From the NCBI RefSeq assembly GCF_007713715.1, contig NZ_VJWX01000021.1, forward strand, positions 1-32,020: a stretch of DNA of 32,020 nucleotides, in the 5' to 3' direction. This document shows, piece after piece, positions 1-9,139 of this stretch (its first letter is position 1; the number at the start of each line of letters is the position of its first letter). Both the position numbers and the translations under genes were made by a program. A model generated the notes under the pieces. The model did no database searches and was not told the origin of the DNA. It was given only the letters and a program-made list of their open reading frames with translations. The DNA is from Amycolatopsis rhizosphaerae. Lineage in GTDB: Bacteria > Actinomycetota > Actinomycetes > Mycobacteriales > Pseudonocardiaceae.

Positions 1-31
1 TTCGGCAGCGTCAGATGGGTATAAGAGACAG
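1..31 (+). other. Nextera sequencing adapter left at contig end
   Basis: Bases 2-12 match the end of the Nextera read-1 adapter (TCGGCAGCGTC). Bases 13-31 match the 19-bp Tn5 mosaic end AGATGTGTATAAGAGACAG with one mismatch: g for t at 18. This is library-preparation sequence, not genome. An ATG at 15 inside it opens a false start for the pstP fragment. Confidence 0.96.
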
Positions 32-416
32 GCGGTACTTCGTGCTCAGCCAGTACTACGTAGGCGAGGGCTCCGCCAACGAGGTCGCGATCTTCCGCGG
101 GGTGCCGGGCAGTGTGCTCGGCATCCAGTTGCACCAGCAGGCCGAAGGCTCCTGCCCGCCGGGCGGCTCGATGTGCGACGTGCTCACCGTGCCGCAGCTG
201 CAGCAGGACGCGCAGAACGCGGTGCGCAACGGCGTGAAGAAGGACAGCCTGCAGGCCGCCCGCGACTACATCAACAACTTCCTGCGGTACAAGACGCTCA
301 AGGACTGCACTTCCCAGCAGACCGGCGGCGATCAGCAGCCGACCTCTGCGTCGGCCGGCGCGCAGGCGGGGAGGGACTGCTCGACAACCTCGCTCCTGCC
401 GGGCGGCGGCGGTTGA
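32..416 (+). CDS. pstP: PstP Ser/Thr phosphatase, C-terminal extracytoplasmic part (5' truncated)
   Basis: The first true codon in frame is at 33; about 127 residues remain. The visible protein reads RYFVLSQYYVGEGSANEVAIF and continues into a Cys-containing region with a paired-Cys pattern (CPPGGSMCDV) and a Gly-rich end. This matches the extracellular domain that follows the PP2C catalytic domain and membrane span of actinobacterial PstP. PstP dephosphorylates PknA, PknB and their substrates. The PP2C domain and transmembrane helix lie off the left edge. The stop (414-416) overlaps the rodA ATG in an ATGA arrangement, so translation is probably coupled. Identity rests mainly on the conserved order pstP-rodA-pbpA-pknA-pknB. 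The apparent ATG at 15 is adapter sequence. Confidence 0.88.
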
Positions 417-1903
417 TGAGCCAGCCTTCACCGCCCGACGCGGCGTCGATCTACCAGACGAACCCGCAGCGAGAGCTCCCGACGCGGCGAGGGACCGAGC
501 TGGCCATGCTCGGCTTCGCCGCGTTCATTGTGACCTGTGCCTTCGTCCTGGTCCAGGCCAATCAGGAGCAGGAGCTTTCGTTCTCCGTCATCTGGTACGG
601 CCTGGCCTACCTGGGGCTGTTCGCGGTGGCGCACTTCGCGGTGCGCCGCTGGGCGCCCTACGCCGATCCGCTGATCCTGCCCAGCGTGGCCCTGCTCAAC
701 GGCCTCGGCCTGGTGATGATCTACCGGATCGACCTGGCGCTGGCCGAACGCGCCACGCAGAGCGGCGACACCTACAGTTCCGCCGCGCCGAAGCAGGTGC
801 TGTTCACGGCGCTGGCGCTCGCCCTGTTCCTGGCGGTCCTGATCGTGGTGAAGGATCACCGGACGCTGACCCGCTACGGCTACATCGCGGGCATGGTGGG
901 CCTGTTCGCGCTGATACTGCCCGCGATCCTGCCGAGCTCGCTGTCGGAGGTCAACGGCGCGAAGGTGTGGATCAAGCTTCCCGGAGTGTCCATCCAGCCC
1001 GGTGAGTTTGCCAAGATCCTGCTGATGGTGTTCTTCGCGTCCTTCCTGGTGGCCAAGCGCGACCTGTTCATGGTGGCGGGCCGCAAGCTGCTGGGCGTGG
1101 AACTGCCTCGTGCCCGTGACCTCGGTCCGATGCTGATCGCGGTGCTCGCGGCGGTCTGCATCCTGATGTTCGAAAAGGACCTCGGGCAGTCGCTGCTGCT
1201 CTTCGGCATCGTGCTCGTGATGATCTACGTGGCGACCGAGCGCGGTATCTGGGTGATCGTCGGCCTCGGGTTCTTCGTGGTCGGCTGTGTCATCGCGTAC
1301 AACATGTTCACCCACGTCGAACAGCGTGTCGCCAACTGGATCGACCCGCTCGCCACCTACTACGACGCGGGCGGCGGGTACCAGATGGCCCAGGCCCTCT
1401 TCGGTCTGGGCACCGGCGGTGTGGGCGGCACCGGTCTCGGCGCGGGCAGGCCGGACATCGTGCCGGAGGCCAACAGCGACTTCATCACCGCCGGTCTCGG
1501 TGAGGAACTCGGCTTCATCGGGCTCGCCGCGATCCTGATGATGTACCTGATCCTGGCCACCCGCGGGATGCGCAGTGCCCTCGCGGTGCGCGACACCTTC
1601 GGCAAGCTGCTCGGCTGCGGCCTGTCCTTCGCGATCGTCATGCAGGTGTTCGTGATCGTCGGTGGCGTCACCAAGCTGATCCCGATGACCGGTATCACCA
1701 CCCCCTTCCTGTCCTACGGCGGCTCTTCGCTGCTGGCCAACTACATCCTGGTGGCGCTGCTGCTCCGGATCTCCGACGCGGCCCGGCGGCCGGCGCAGAA
1801 ACCGCGACCGCGCCCTCAGCAGCAGGCGCCGCTGGCGGAGGCGCACACGGTGCTGGTCCAGCGGCCGCCGGTGACCGGACCCGAAACGGGGACCCAGGCA
1901 TGA
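416..1903 (+). CDS. rodA: RodA/FtsW-family SEDS peptidoglycan polymerase
   Basis: The protein is 495 aa from the ATG at 416, chosen because it overlaps the pstP stop and gives the expected N-terminus (MSQPSPPDAASIYQ). It is a polytopic SEDS protein: membrane segments begin near residue 35 and continue to about 460. Seen motifs are FEKDLGQSLLLFG, with the acidic residues SEDS glycosyltransferases need, and TGITTPFLSYGGSSLLANY near the C-terminus. The family polymerises lipid II glycan strands in the membrane and works with a class B PBP. That partner, pbpA, follows with an ATGA overlap. The C-terminal cytoplasmic tail is Pro/Gln-rich and may be a phosphorylation region for the nearby kinases (inference). 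Confidence 0.95.
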   Translation: MSQPSPPDAASIYQTNPQRELPTRRGTELAMLGFAAFIVTCAFVLVQANQEQELSFSVIWYGLAYLGLFAVAHFAVRRWAPYADPLILPSVALLNGLGLVMIYRIDLALAERATQSGDTYSSAAPKQVLFTALALALFLAVLIVVKDHRTLTRYGYIAGMVGLFALILPAILPSSLSEVNGAKVWIKLPGVSIQPGEFAKILLMVFFASFLVAKRDLFMVAGRKLLGVELPRARDLGPMLIAVLAAVCILMFEKDLGQSLLLFGIVLVMIYVATERGIWVIVGLGFFVVGCVIAYNMFTHVEQRVANWIDPLATYYDAGGGYQMAQALFGLGTGGVGGTGLGAGRPDIVPEANSDFITAGLGEELGFIGLAAILMMYLILATRGMRSALAVRDTFGKLLGCGLSFAIVMQVFVIVGGVTKLIPMTGITTPFLSYGGSSLLANYILVALLLRISDAARRPAQKPRPRPQQQAPLAEAHTVLVQRPPVTGPETGTQA

Positions 1904-3369
1904 ACAAGCCCATGCGCCGCGTCGGCATCGCCATGCTGGTCATGGTGGTGCTGCTGCTGGCCAACATCACCTACATCCAGGTGGTCAAGGCCGACGACTA
2001 CCGCACGGACTCCCGCAACCAGCGGGTGCTGCTCGACGAGTACGCGCGGCAGCGCGGCAGCATCGTGTCGCAGTTCGACGGCCAGGTGCTGGCCGACGTG
2101 ACGGCCACCAACGACAAGCTCAAGTTCCAGCGCCGCTACCTCAACGGCCCGATGTACGCCCCGGCCACCGGGTACTACTCGGTCCGCTACGGATCGGCGG
2201 GGCTGGAGCGCGCCGAGGACGACATCCTCAACGGTTCCGACCCGCGCCTGTTCGTGCGCAGGCTGTCGGACATGGTCACCGGGCGGGACCCCCGCGGCGG
2301 GAACGTCCAGCTCACCATCAATCCGGTGGTCCAGCAGGCGTTGTACAACGCGATGACGTCCCACGGCTACACCGGTGCGGCCGTGGCGATGAACCCGAAG
2401 ACCGGCGAGATCCTAGGCATGGTGTCCACGCCGTCCTACGACCCGAACCCGCTGACCTCGCATGACGGCACCGAGCAGCAGCAAGCCTGGAGCAACTACA
2501 CCAAGGATCCGAAGAACCCGATGCTGAACCGGGCGATCTCGGAGACCTACCCGCCGGGCTCGACGTTCAAGCTCGTGGTCGCCGCGGCCGAACTGGAGAA
2601 CGGCGCGAGCCCGGACACCCCGGTGAGCAACGCTCCGAACGTGACCCTGCCGGGGACGAGCACCACACTGGAGAACTACGGCGGCGAGGTCTGCCCCGGG
2701 ACGACGTTCAAGGATGCGCTCGCGCACTCCTGCAACGTCCCGTTCGCCACCTTCGCCGGCCAGCTCGGCGCCGACAAGCTGCGCGCCACGGCCGCGAACT
2801 TCGGGATCGGCATGACGAACCTGACGATCCCGCAGAAGGTCGTCACCTCCAGCCTCGGTGACCTGGACTCGACCGCCGCGCTGTACCAGAGCGGCATCGG
2901 CCAGCGTGACGTCCGGCTGACCCCCCTGCAGGACTGCCTGCTCGCCGCGACCGTGGCCAACGGCGGGATGGCGATGAAGCCGCAGCTGGTCAAGAAGCTG
3001 CTCGCACCGGACCTGTCCGACCTGGAGGGCTTCACGCCCGAAGAGCTGACCGGCAAGCCGGCGCTGTCGGCCGCCAACGCCGAGATCCTCAAGCAGATGA
3101 TGGAAGCCTCGGAGGACAACACCAAGGGCCTTGGCAAGCGAGCCGACATCAAGATCGCGTCGAAGACCGGTACCGCGGAGCACGGCACCGACCCGAAGAA
3201 CACCCCGCCGCACGCCTGGTACACCGCGTTCGCGCCCGCCGACGCCCCGCAGATCGCGGTCGCCGTGGTCGTCGAGTCCGGCGGTAACCGGGGCCTGGAG
3301 GCCACCGGTGGCACGGTGGCCGCGGAGATCGGCCGGGCCGCGATCAACGCCCAGCTCGGGGGTGGATAG
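1900..3369 (+). CDS. pbpA: PbpA class B penicillin-binding transpeptidase
   Basis: The protein is 489 aa with one N-terminal membrane anchor (about residues 8-28), then a dimerisation region and the transpeptidase domain. The three active-site motifs are intact: S221-T-F-K224, S277-C-N279 and K422-T-G424. Ser221 is the expected acyl-enzyme nucleophile; M. tuberculosis PbpA uses Ser222, so spacing is normal. It cross-links peptidoglycan in the periplasm as partner of RodA encoded just upstream (overlap 1900-1903). Only three bases separate its stop from the pknA start. Confidence 0.96.
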   Translation: MNKPMRRVGIAMLVMVVLLLANITYIQVVKADDYRTDSRNQRVLLDEYARQRGSIVSQFDGQVLADVTATNDKLKFQRRYLNGPMYAPATGYYSVRYGSAGLERAEDDILNGSDPRLFVRRLSDMVTGRDPRGGNVQLTINPVVQQALYNAMTSHGYTGAAVAMNPKTGEILGMVSTPSYDPNPLTSHDGTEQQQAWSNYTKDPKNPMLNRAISETYPPGSTFKLVVAAAELENGASPDTPVSNAPNVTLPGTSTTLENYGGEVCPGTTFKDALAHSCNVPFATFAGQLGADKLRATAANFGIGMTNLTIPQKVVTSSLGDLDSTAALYQSGIGQRDVRLTPLQDCLLAATVANGGMAMKPQLVKKLLAPDLSDLEGFTPEELTGKPALSAANAEILKQMMEASEDNTKGLGKRADIKIASKTGTAEHGTDPKNTPPHAWYTAFAPADAPQIAVAVVVESGGNRGLEATGGTVAAEIGRAAINAQLGGG

Positions 3370-3372
3370 CGG

Positions 3373-4569
3373 ATGCTGTCCACGGGTCAGCTGGTGGCCG
3401 AGCGTTATCGCTTGGTCAGCCGGATCGCCGTCGGTGGCATGGGCGAGGTCTGGCAGGCCAGCGATACCCGCCTGGACCGCACCGTCGCGGTGAAGGTGCT
3501 CAAGGCCGAACTGTCCGGAGACGCCGAATTCCTGCACCGCTTCCGCACCGAGGCGCGCACCACCGCGTCGCTGAACCATCCTGGAATCGCGGCGGTCCAC
3601 GACTACGGTGAGAGCGTGGCCGACCCGGAGACCGGCAATGATCATTCCATCGCCTACCTGGTGATGGAACTGGTCGAGGGTGAGCCGCTCGCGGCGATCC
3701 TGGCCAGGGAGGTCAGGCTGCCCGCCGACCGTGTGCTGGATATCCTGGAACAGGCCGGCCACGCGCTGCAGGCCGCGCACGAACGCGGGTTGGTGCACCG
3801 CGACATCAAGCCCGGCAACATCCTGGTCACCCCGGGCGGGCGCGTGAAGATCACCGACTTCGGGATCGCCAAGGCGGCTCACGCGGCCCCGGTGACCCGC
3901 TCGGGCATGGTGATGGGCACCGCGCACTACATCGCGCCGGAGCAGGCGCTCGGCCACGACGCCGAGCCCGCGAGCGACGTGTACGCGCTGGCGGTGTGCG
4001 GCTACGAATGCCTGGCCGGCCATCGGCCGTTCCTGTCGGAGCATTCGGTGACGGTGGCCATGATGCACATCCGGGATCTGCCGCCGCCACTGCCGCCCGA
4101 CGTCCCGCCGGGGGCAAGGGCCCTGGTCGAGACCACCCTGGTGAAGGATCCGCGTCTGCGTTATCAGAACGGTGGAGAGTTCGCGACCGCCGTGGCGGCG
4201 GTACGGGCGGGAAGGCCCTTGCCTGCCCCCTCGGGTCTGGTTCAGGCTTATCCCCCGAGCCCCCCGGCGGCCCCGATGGTGCCGGGGGGTCCGGTGGGGC
4301 CGGTGTCGCATCCGGCGATGCAACCGGTCGCCCCGCCACCCGGCGCGGTGCTGCCGATGCCGGTACCGCCTCGCCGCCGCAACCTCACGGCGCTGTGGGT
4401 GGTGCTCGCCGTGTTGGTGGTGGGCCTCATCGTGGCGGCGCTGGTGCTGTTGCCCGGGTGGCTGAAACACCAGTCCCCCGCCGACGGGCCGGGCCGGGTC
4501 GGCACCAGTGACACCTTGCGTGGCCGGGGGCAACCGCCTCCCACCGCACCGAGCAGCTACAGGGCATGA
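3373..4569 (+). CDS. pknA: PknA transmembrane Ser/Thr protein kinase
   Basis: The protein is 398 aa with a Hanks-type kinase domain in residues 1-270. Seen: a Gly-rich loop VGGMGEVW, the VAVK lysine K41, the catalytic loop HRDIKPGN (D144, K146, N149) and DFG at 162-164. An activation-loop [11 protein letters not shown] follows. A Pro/Ala-rich juxtamembrane linker leads to one transmembrane helix near residues 340-362 and a short external tail without PASTA repeats, as usual for PknA. The family phosphorylates division and cell-wall proteins. The ATG at 3373 lies three bases after pbpA, so it belongs to the pstP-rodA-pbpA-pknA operon. Unlike tightly packed versions of this cluster, 167 bases separate it from pknB. 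Confidence 0.95.
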   Translation: MLSTGQLVAERYRLVSRIAVGGMGEVWQASDTRLDRTVAVKVLKAELSGDAEFLHRFRTEARTTASLNHPGIAAVHDYGESVADPETGNDHSIAYLVMELVEGEPLAAILAREVRLPADRVLDILEQAGHALQAAHERGLVHRDIKPGNILVTPGGRVKITDFGIAKAAHAAPVTRSGMVMGTAHYIAPEQALGHDAEPASDVYALAVCGYECLAGHRPFLSEHSVTVAMMHIRDLPPPLPPDVPPGARALVETTLVKDPRLRYQNGGEFATAVAAVRAGRPLPAPSGLVQAYPPSPPAAPMVPGGPVGPVSHPAMQPVAPPPGAVLPMPVPPRRRNLTALWVVLAVLVVGLIVAALVLLPGWLKHQSPADGPGRVGTSDTLRGRGQPPPTAPSSYRA

Positions 4570-4736
4570 TGAGTACATCTTGGACGGAAACGGTATGGAA
4601 GAGGCGACCTCAGTGCTCGCGGTGAGCACCACTCCCCGGGAGTGGGCCATCGGCGCCCGACGGCGTTCAGGGCTGGACCACCCGCACCCGCGTGCGCGTT
4701 TTGAACGATTCTGACGGAACGGAACGGCTTTCCCCG
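4570..4736 (+). promoter_or_regulatory. pknA-pknB intergenic spacer
   Basis: This 167-bp gap lies between the pknA stop and the pknB ATG I prefer. No other gene is visible in it. A GTG at 4692 would extend PknB by 15 residues. I see no clear hairpin and no convincing -35/-10 pair. An internal pknB promoter here is possible but only inferred from the gap length. Confidence 0.4.
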
Positions 4737-6749
4737 ATGAGCGCACCCCAAGTTCTGTCCAACCGCTACGAGCTGGGCGACACGCTGGGCTACGGCGGCA
4801 TGTCCGAGGTCCACCACGGCACCGACATCCGGCTCGGTCGCGAGGTGGCGGTGAAGATCCTGCGTGCGGACCTGGCACGGGACCCGCAGTTCCAGGAACG
4901 CTTCCGCCGCGAGGCCCAGAACGCGGCGGCACTGAACCACCCCGCGATCGTCGCGGTGTACGACACCGGTGAGGCGCAGACGGAGTTCGGTCCGCTGCCC
5001 TACATCGTGATGGAGTACGTCAGCGGCCGCACCCTGCGTGACATCGTCAAGACCGAGGGTCCGATGTCTCAGAAGCGCGCGATGGAGGTCATGGCCGACG
5101 TCTGTGCCGCGCTGGACTTCTCGCACCGCCACGGCATCGTGCACCGGGACGTCAAGCCCGCGAACGTGATGATCACCGACCACGGCGCGGTCAAGGTGAT
5201 GGACTTCGGCATCGCACGGGCCATGCACGACGGCCAGGCCGCGATGACGCAGACGGCCGCGGTCATCGGCACCGCCCAGTACCTGTCGCCGGAACAGGCG
5301 CGGGGTGAGGGCGTGGACGCGCGGAGCGACGTCTACGCGGCGGGTTGCGTGCTCTACGAGCTGATCACCGGGGAGCCGCCGTTCACCGGTGATTCGCCGG
5401 TGGCGGTGGCCTACCAGCACGTCCGCGAGGACCCGAAGGCCCCGTCCTCGGTGAATCCGGCCGTCTCGCCCGAGCTGGACGCGATCGTGCTCAAGGCGCT
5501 GGCGAAGGGCCCGGCGAACCGGTACCAGTCGGCCGCCGAGATGCGCTCGGACATGGTGCGCGTGCTGTCCGGCCAGCGCCCGTCGGCGCCGATGGTGATG
5601 ACCCCCGACGAGCGCACCCAGGTGATGGACGAGGGCGGCCCGGGGCACGCGGGGGACTACAAGGAGTACGCGGCCGCACCGGGGGACGACGCGAAGAAGC
5701 GACGGCGCGTCCGGCTGTGGACCGCCGCGATCTTCGGCGTCATCGCCCTCGGGCTGGTCGCGTTCATCCTGTGGATCAACAACGCCTTCGAGACGAAACC
5801 GGCCACCGCGGTCGTGCCCGACGTGCGCGGCCAGCAGACCAACGCCGCCGTGGACACCTTGCACAGCAAGGGTTTCAACAAGTTGACCCTGGTGCAGGTG
5901 GTCTGCAAGATGCAGCCCGACCACCAGCAGCCGTGCACCACCGAGGACGTGGGCAAGGCGCTTTCCACCGACCCGGCGGCCGGGGCTTCGGTGAACGTGA
6001 CCACCGAGATCAAGCTGCGGGTCGCCAAGGCGCCCGGAAAGGTCGCGGTGCCGGACCTGACGAGCGCCCCGTACCGGACCGAAGCGGAGGCGCAGGCGAT
6101 GCTCACCGCGGCCGGGCTCTACGCGGACCCGAACATCACCTACGTCGACGTCAGCGACCCGAACCTGTACGGCAAGGTCACCAAGCAGAACCCGGCGGCC
6201 AACTCGCAGGTCGACGAGGGCAGCACGGTGAGCCTCACGGTCGCCAACACCAAGAACATGATCGCGGTCACCGACTACACCGGTCAGCAGGTCAGCGTGG
6301 CCGAAGCCGGTCTGAAGGCGCTCGGGTTCAAGGTGCAGAAGCAGACGCAGGCCACGGCGGATCCCGCGGGCACCGTGGTCAACCAGAAGCCGAACGCCGG
6401 CCAGCAGCCCGAGGGCAGCACCGTCACGCTCTACGTGTCCGACGGTTCCCAGGCGCTGATCAGCATGCCCAACCTGGTCGGGAAGAGCCAGACGGACGCG
6501 GAGAACGCGCTGGCCCAGGCGGGCTGGACCGGGCAGCTGAGCTACCAGGTCGACAAGGTGACCAGCTCGAGCCAGCAGGGCCTGGTCACCCGGACCTCCC
6601 CGCCGGCCGGATCGCAGATCCAGAAGACCCAGGCGATCACCATCTACCTCGGTGAAACCGGCAGCGGTGGAAGCAGCAGTTCGAGCAGCACCAGTTCAAG
6701 CAGGGGAGGCTTCCTGCCTCCTCCTGGCGGCGGCGGCAACGGTGGCTGA
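4737..6749 (+). CDS. pknB: PknB PASTA-domain Ser/Thr protein kinase
   Basis: The protein is 670 aa from the ATG at 4737. This start puts the catalytic residues at the same numbers as in M. tuberculosis PknB: K40, D138 of HRDVKPAN, D156 of DFG, and activation-loop T171 and T173 in TQTAAVIGTAQY. A GTG at 4692 would add 15 residues. After the kinase domain come a juxtamembrane linker, one transmembrane helix (about 328-349) and four PASTA repeats starting near residues 361, 438, 509 and 577. PASTA domains bind muropeptide or lipid II and link kinase activity to wall status. The tail is Ser/Gly-rich and ends in a Pro/Gly stretch. It is the last gene of the cluster. Confidence 0.96.
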   Translation: MSAPQVLSNRYELGDTLGYGGMSEVHHGTDIRLGREVAVKILRADLARDPQFQERFRREAQNAAALNHPAIVAVYDTGEAQTEFGPLPYIVMEYVSGRTLRDIVKTEGPMSQKRAMEVMADVCAALDFSHRHGIVHRDVKPANVMITDHGAVKVMDFGIARAMHDGQAAMTQTAAVIGTAQYLSPEQARGEGVDARSDVYAAGCVLYELITGEPPFTGDSPVAVAYQHVREDPKAPSSVNPAVSPELDAIVLKALAKGPANRYQSAAEMRSDMVRVLSGQRPSAPMVMTPDERTQVMDEGGPGHAGDYKEYAAAPGDDAKKRRRVRLWTAAIFGVIALGLVAFILWINNAFETKPATAVVPDVRGQQTNAAVDTLHSKGFNKLTLVQVVCKMQPDHQQPCTTEDVGKALSTDPAAGASVNVTTEIKLRVAKAPGKVAVPDLTSAPYRTEAEAQAMLTAAGLYADPNITYVDVSDPNLYGKVTKQNPAANSQVDEGSTVSLTVANTKNMIAVTDYTGQQVSVAEAGLKALGFKVQKQTQATADPAGTVVNQKPNAGQQPEGSTVTLYVSDGSQALISMPNLVGKSQTDAENALAQAGWTGQLSYQVDKVTSSSQQGLVTRTSPPAGSQIQKTQAITIYLGETGSGGSSSSSSTSSSRGGFLPPPGGGGNGG

Positions 6750-6758
6750 TCGGTCCTG

Positions 6759-6800
6759 AACGAGAAGGGCCAGGGCGAGCACGCCCTGGCCCTTCTCGTT
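6759..6800. terminator. Perfect 19-bp stem, probable bidirectional terminator
   Basis: Bases 6759-6777 pair perfectly with 6782-6800 around the 4-base loop agca. The hairpin lies between two convergent transcription units: pknB ends at 6749 on + and the ABC permease ends at 6807 on -. The + side ends in gttt and the - side in gtt, only short U runs, as is common in high-GC actinobacteria. Confidence 0.88.
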
Positions 6801-6806
6801 TGTGCC

Positions 6807-7439
6807 TCAGGCCCGCCGCCGCAGCAGCGCGGTGACCACGGTGACGGCGATGATCGCCGTGATCAGCGAGCAGGCCAGTCCGGTCAACACCGTGCCGAGC
6901 ACCGGGCCGGTGCCCGACATGGCGCGCAGCATCGGGTTGATCAGCGGCAGCCAGCGGAGCAGGAAGACCGCCATCAGCGCCGCCAGTGCGACGAGGACCG
7001 TGTAGCCGATGCGGGGCACGATCAGCCGGGAACAGGACAGGCCGACGGAGATCCCGGTCAGTGCCGCGGTGAGATGTGCGAGAGCCCCCACGCCCAGCGC
7101 GGCGGGGGCGAACCCCCTGAACACGATCGCCGACCACACCAGGGACACCACGGTCAGCCCGGCGCAACAGATCAGCACCGAAGCCGCCACGCCGCCGACC
7201 AGGCGGACCGGCCCGGCGTGGGTCAGCGTGATCAACCGCTGGACCGGATCCTCGGTGTCGACCAGTGCGATGGCCAGCCAGCAGGCGATCACCGTGAGCG
7301 CGCCGCACGACACTGCGTACTGCGGAATCTGCGGGGCCCCCCGGTCGGTGTAGAGCACGCCCATGACCAGGAGAAAGGCCAGCACGGGCGGCAGGTAGCG
7401 CTGCGAATGCCCCAGCAGGGCCAGCTGATAGCGGATCAC
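6807..7439 (-). CDS. ABC transporter membrane subunit
   Basis: The protein is 210 aa starting at the GTG at 7439 (VIRYQLALLGHSQ), which overlaps the stop of the ATPase read in its corrected frame (GTGA). It is hydrophobic throughout, with about six predicted membrane segments and few charges, and ends ALLRRRA. Pairing with an ABC ATPase immediately upstream identifies it as the permease half of an ABC-2-like exporter. The substrate is unknown. If the frameshift in the ATPase is ignored, a continuous frame falsely fuses the two proteins. Confidence 0.75.
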   Translation of the reverse strand: MIRYQLALLGHSQRYLPPVLAFLLVMGVLYTDRGAPQIPQYAVSCGALTVIACWLAIALVDTEDPVQRLITLTHAGPVRLVGGVAASVLICCAGLTVVSLVWSAIVFRGFAPAALGVGALAHLTAALTGISVGLSCSRLIVPRIGYTVLVALAALMAVFLLRWLPLINPMLRAMSGTGPVLGTVLTGLACSLITAIIAVTVVTALLRRRA

Positions 7440-8321
7440 CGGCCGCTCGGGCTTCCCGTGGCGGCGGTGCTGTCGTCGGCCGTGCTGTCGAGCTTGACCA
7501 CGGACCATCCCCGCCGCAGTGCCGACAGCAACACCGCGTCCGACTGGTCCCGCGCCACGGTCAGTTCGACCTCCCCGACGCCCCCGACCTCCCCGGCTTT
7601 CCTGACCCACCTCGATCACCCCGGGCTCGTCCCGCCAGTCGTCGGCGCCCTCGCCGCGGAGGACGATCCGCACGGCCCGCTCGTCGCCGGGCGTGGGCGG
7701 TAGCGCCGGTCTCAGCGAGCCCGCGACGAGCCGGGACACGCGCGTCGCACAGGCGCGCGCATGATCCACCCGGTGCTCGGTGAAGACCACGGCCGCCCCG
7801 CGTTCGCGGCTCTCCGCGAGGAGCTCGGCGAGCACACCGTGCGCGGCGGGATCCAGCCCGGACCACGGCTCGTCCAGCACGAGCAGCTCGGGCTCGGTCA
7901 GCAGGGCCTGGGCGAGCGCGACCTTCTGGGCGTTCCCCTTGGACAGGCTGCGGATCGGGGCGCCGGGACCGCCCACGAGCGCGAGCCGGTCCAACAACTC
8001 GACGGCACGTCCGGACAGGTCACGGGCATGAGGCCCGCCGCGGATCCGGCCCAGGTGCCGCAGGTAGCTCACCGCGGTCATGCGGGTGGCGGCCGGAAAG
8101 CGGTCGGGCACGTACCCGACCGACGGGCTGCCCTCGACCGCTCCGGCGGAAGGCGCCGAGAGCCCGGCGAGAATGCGCAGCAGGGTGGACTTGCCCGAAC
8201 CGTTGGTGCCGACCACGCCGAGCACCTCGCCGGGCCGGATCTCCAGGTTCACACCGGACAATACGTCCGGACCCGCGCCATAACGCTTTCCGACCGCGCG
8301 CAGCCGGAGCAGCGGGGTCAT
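7436..8321 (-). CDS. ABC transporter ATP-binding subunit with apparent frameshift
   Basis: From the ATG at 8321 the first about 236 codons give a normal ABC ATPase: Walker A GTNGSGKS at residues 38-45, signature LSKGNAQKVALAQ near 126, and Walker B LLVLDEPWSGLD near 146. After GVIEVG the frame becomes Arg/Gly-rich and protein-unlike. One frame over, the strand reads KAGEVGGVGEVELTV, then DQSDAVLLSALRRG, and stops at 7436-7438, overlapping the permease GTG. Removing one base near 7605-7608 (ccc on the + strand) restores about 295 aa. The start overlaps the pabA stop (ATGA). It energises export with the downstream permease. Either a sequencing or assembly error or a true frameshift is possible; the clean restored C-terminus and overlap favour error. 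Confidence 0.8.
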
Positions 8322-8959
8322 GCCACGGCGGTCTTGCGCAGTGCCTCGACCTCGGTGACCAGCGCGTCCACCACCGCCCGTGGCACCGGATGCCCGGCCC
8401 CGGCCATCCAGTTCGCCAGCATCAGGTGCCCTCGCTCGGTCAGCACGGATTCCGGGTGGAACTGCACCCCTTCCACCGGCAACTCCCGGTGCCGCATCGC
8501 CATCACCACTCCGGATTCGGTCCGGGCGGTGACCTCGAAGCAGTCCGGCACGGTCTCCGGCAGCACGGTCAGGGAGTGGTAACGGGTCGCGGTGAACGGA
8601 TTGGGCAGGCCGGCCAGCACACCCTTATCCTCGTGGAAAACCAGGCTGGTCTTGCCGTGCAGGAGTTCGGGCGCACGGTCCACGGTGCCGCCCCAGGCGA
8701 CTCCCATCGCCTGATGCCCGAGGCAGACACCGAGCACCGGGGTGCGGGTGTCGGCGCATCGGCGCACCACGTCGATGCTCTGACCCGCCCGCTCGGGCGT
8801 GCCCGGCCCCGGCGACACCAGGACGCCGTCGAACTCGGTGATGCGCTCGATGTCCACCTCGTCGTTGCGCCAGACGGTGCAGTCGGCACCGAGTTGGGCC
8901 AGGTACTGCACCAGGTTGTAGACGAAGCTGTCGTAGTTGTCGACGACGAGGACGCGCAT
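8318..8959 (-). CDS. pabA: Glutamine amidotransferase of aminodeoxychorismate/anthranilate synthase (PabA/TrpG)
   Basis: The protein is 213 aa from the ATG at 8959 (MRVLVVDNYDSFVYN); a GTG at 8965 would add two residues. It is a class I glutamine amidotransferase with nucleophile C79 in GVCLGHQAMG and the His168/Glu170 pair in VQFHPES. SPGPGTPERAG marks the oxyanion region. It releases ammonia from glutamine for aminodeoxychorismate or anthranilate synthase. The gene here is traditionally called trpG in Mycobacterium but annotated pabA in many relatives; no trp or pab synthase partner lies in this window. Its last bases overlap the ABC ATPase start. Confidence 0.9.
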   Translation of the reverse strand: MRVLVVDNYDSFVYNLVQYLAQLGADCTVWRNDEVDIERITEFDGVLVSPGPGTPERAGQSIDVVRRCADTRTPVLGVCLGHQAMGVAWGGTVDRAPELLHGKTSLVFHEDKGVLAGLPNPFTATRYHSLTVLPETVPDCFEVTARTESGVVMAMRHRELPVEGVQFHPESVLTERGHLMLANWMAGAGHPVPRAVVDALVTEVEALRKTAVA

Positions 8960-8983
8960 GGCCACCAGACTACCGGGGCTTCC

Positions 8984-9139
8984 TCACTGCACCGAGACGT
9001 TATTGAACGGCAGCAGCGGGTCCAGCCACGGGAACACCACGAAGAGCAGCAGTGCCACCACGCCCGCGACCAGCACGATCGCCAGGAAGAGCTTCGCGGC
9101 CACCGGCCCGGGCAGGTGCCGCCAGATCCAGCCGTACAT
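8984..9139 (-). CDS. 51-aa single-pass membrane protein
   Basis: A short frame starts with the ATG at 9139, the base next to the sortase TAG (9140-9142), and ends at 8984. It begins MYGWIWRHLPGPVAAKLF, has one strong hydrophobic segment (about residues 16-39) and ends FNNVSVQ. The arrangement sortase, small membrane protein, pabA, all on the - strand with gaps under 25 bases, suggests co-translation. An uncharged end plus a basic, Trp-rich N-terminus suggests N-in topology. Function is unknown; a role beside the sortase or in the division locus is only an inference from position. Confidence 0.8.
   Translation of the reverse strand: MYGWIWRHLPGPVAAKLFLAIVLVAGVVALLLFVVFPWLDPLLPFNNVSVQ

Noticed and set aside
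15-32. ATG start for the first gene
   Set aside because: It belongs to the sequencing adapter.
2413-4932. Long - strand frame opposite pbpA, pknA and pknB
   Set aside because: The + strand genes have intact catalytic motifs; the antisense product is Arg/His/Gly-rich without domains.
4557-5924. Antisense frame over pknB
   Set aside because: Shadow of the pknB codon pattern; no motif.
6807-8321. Single 504-aa ATPase-permease fusion protein
   Set aside because: The joint is out of frame for both domains; the alternative frame gives a proper ATPase end and a GTGA overlap with the permease.
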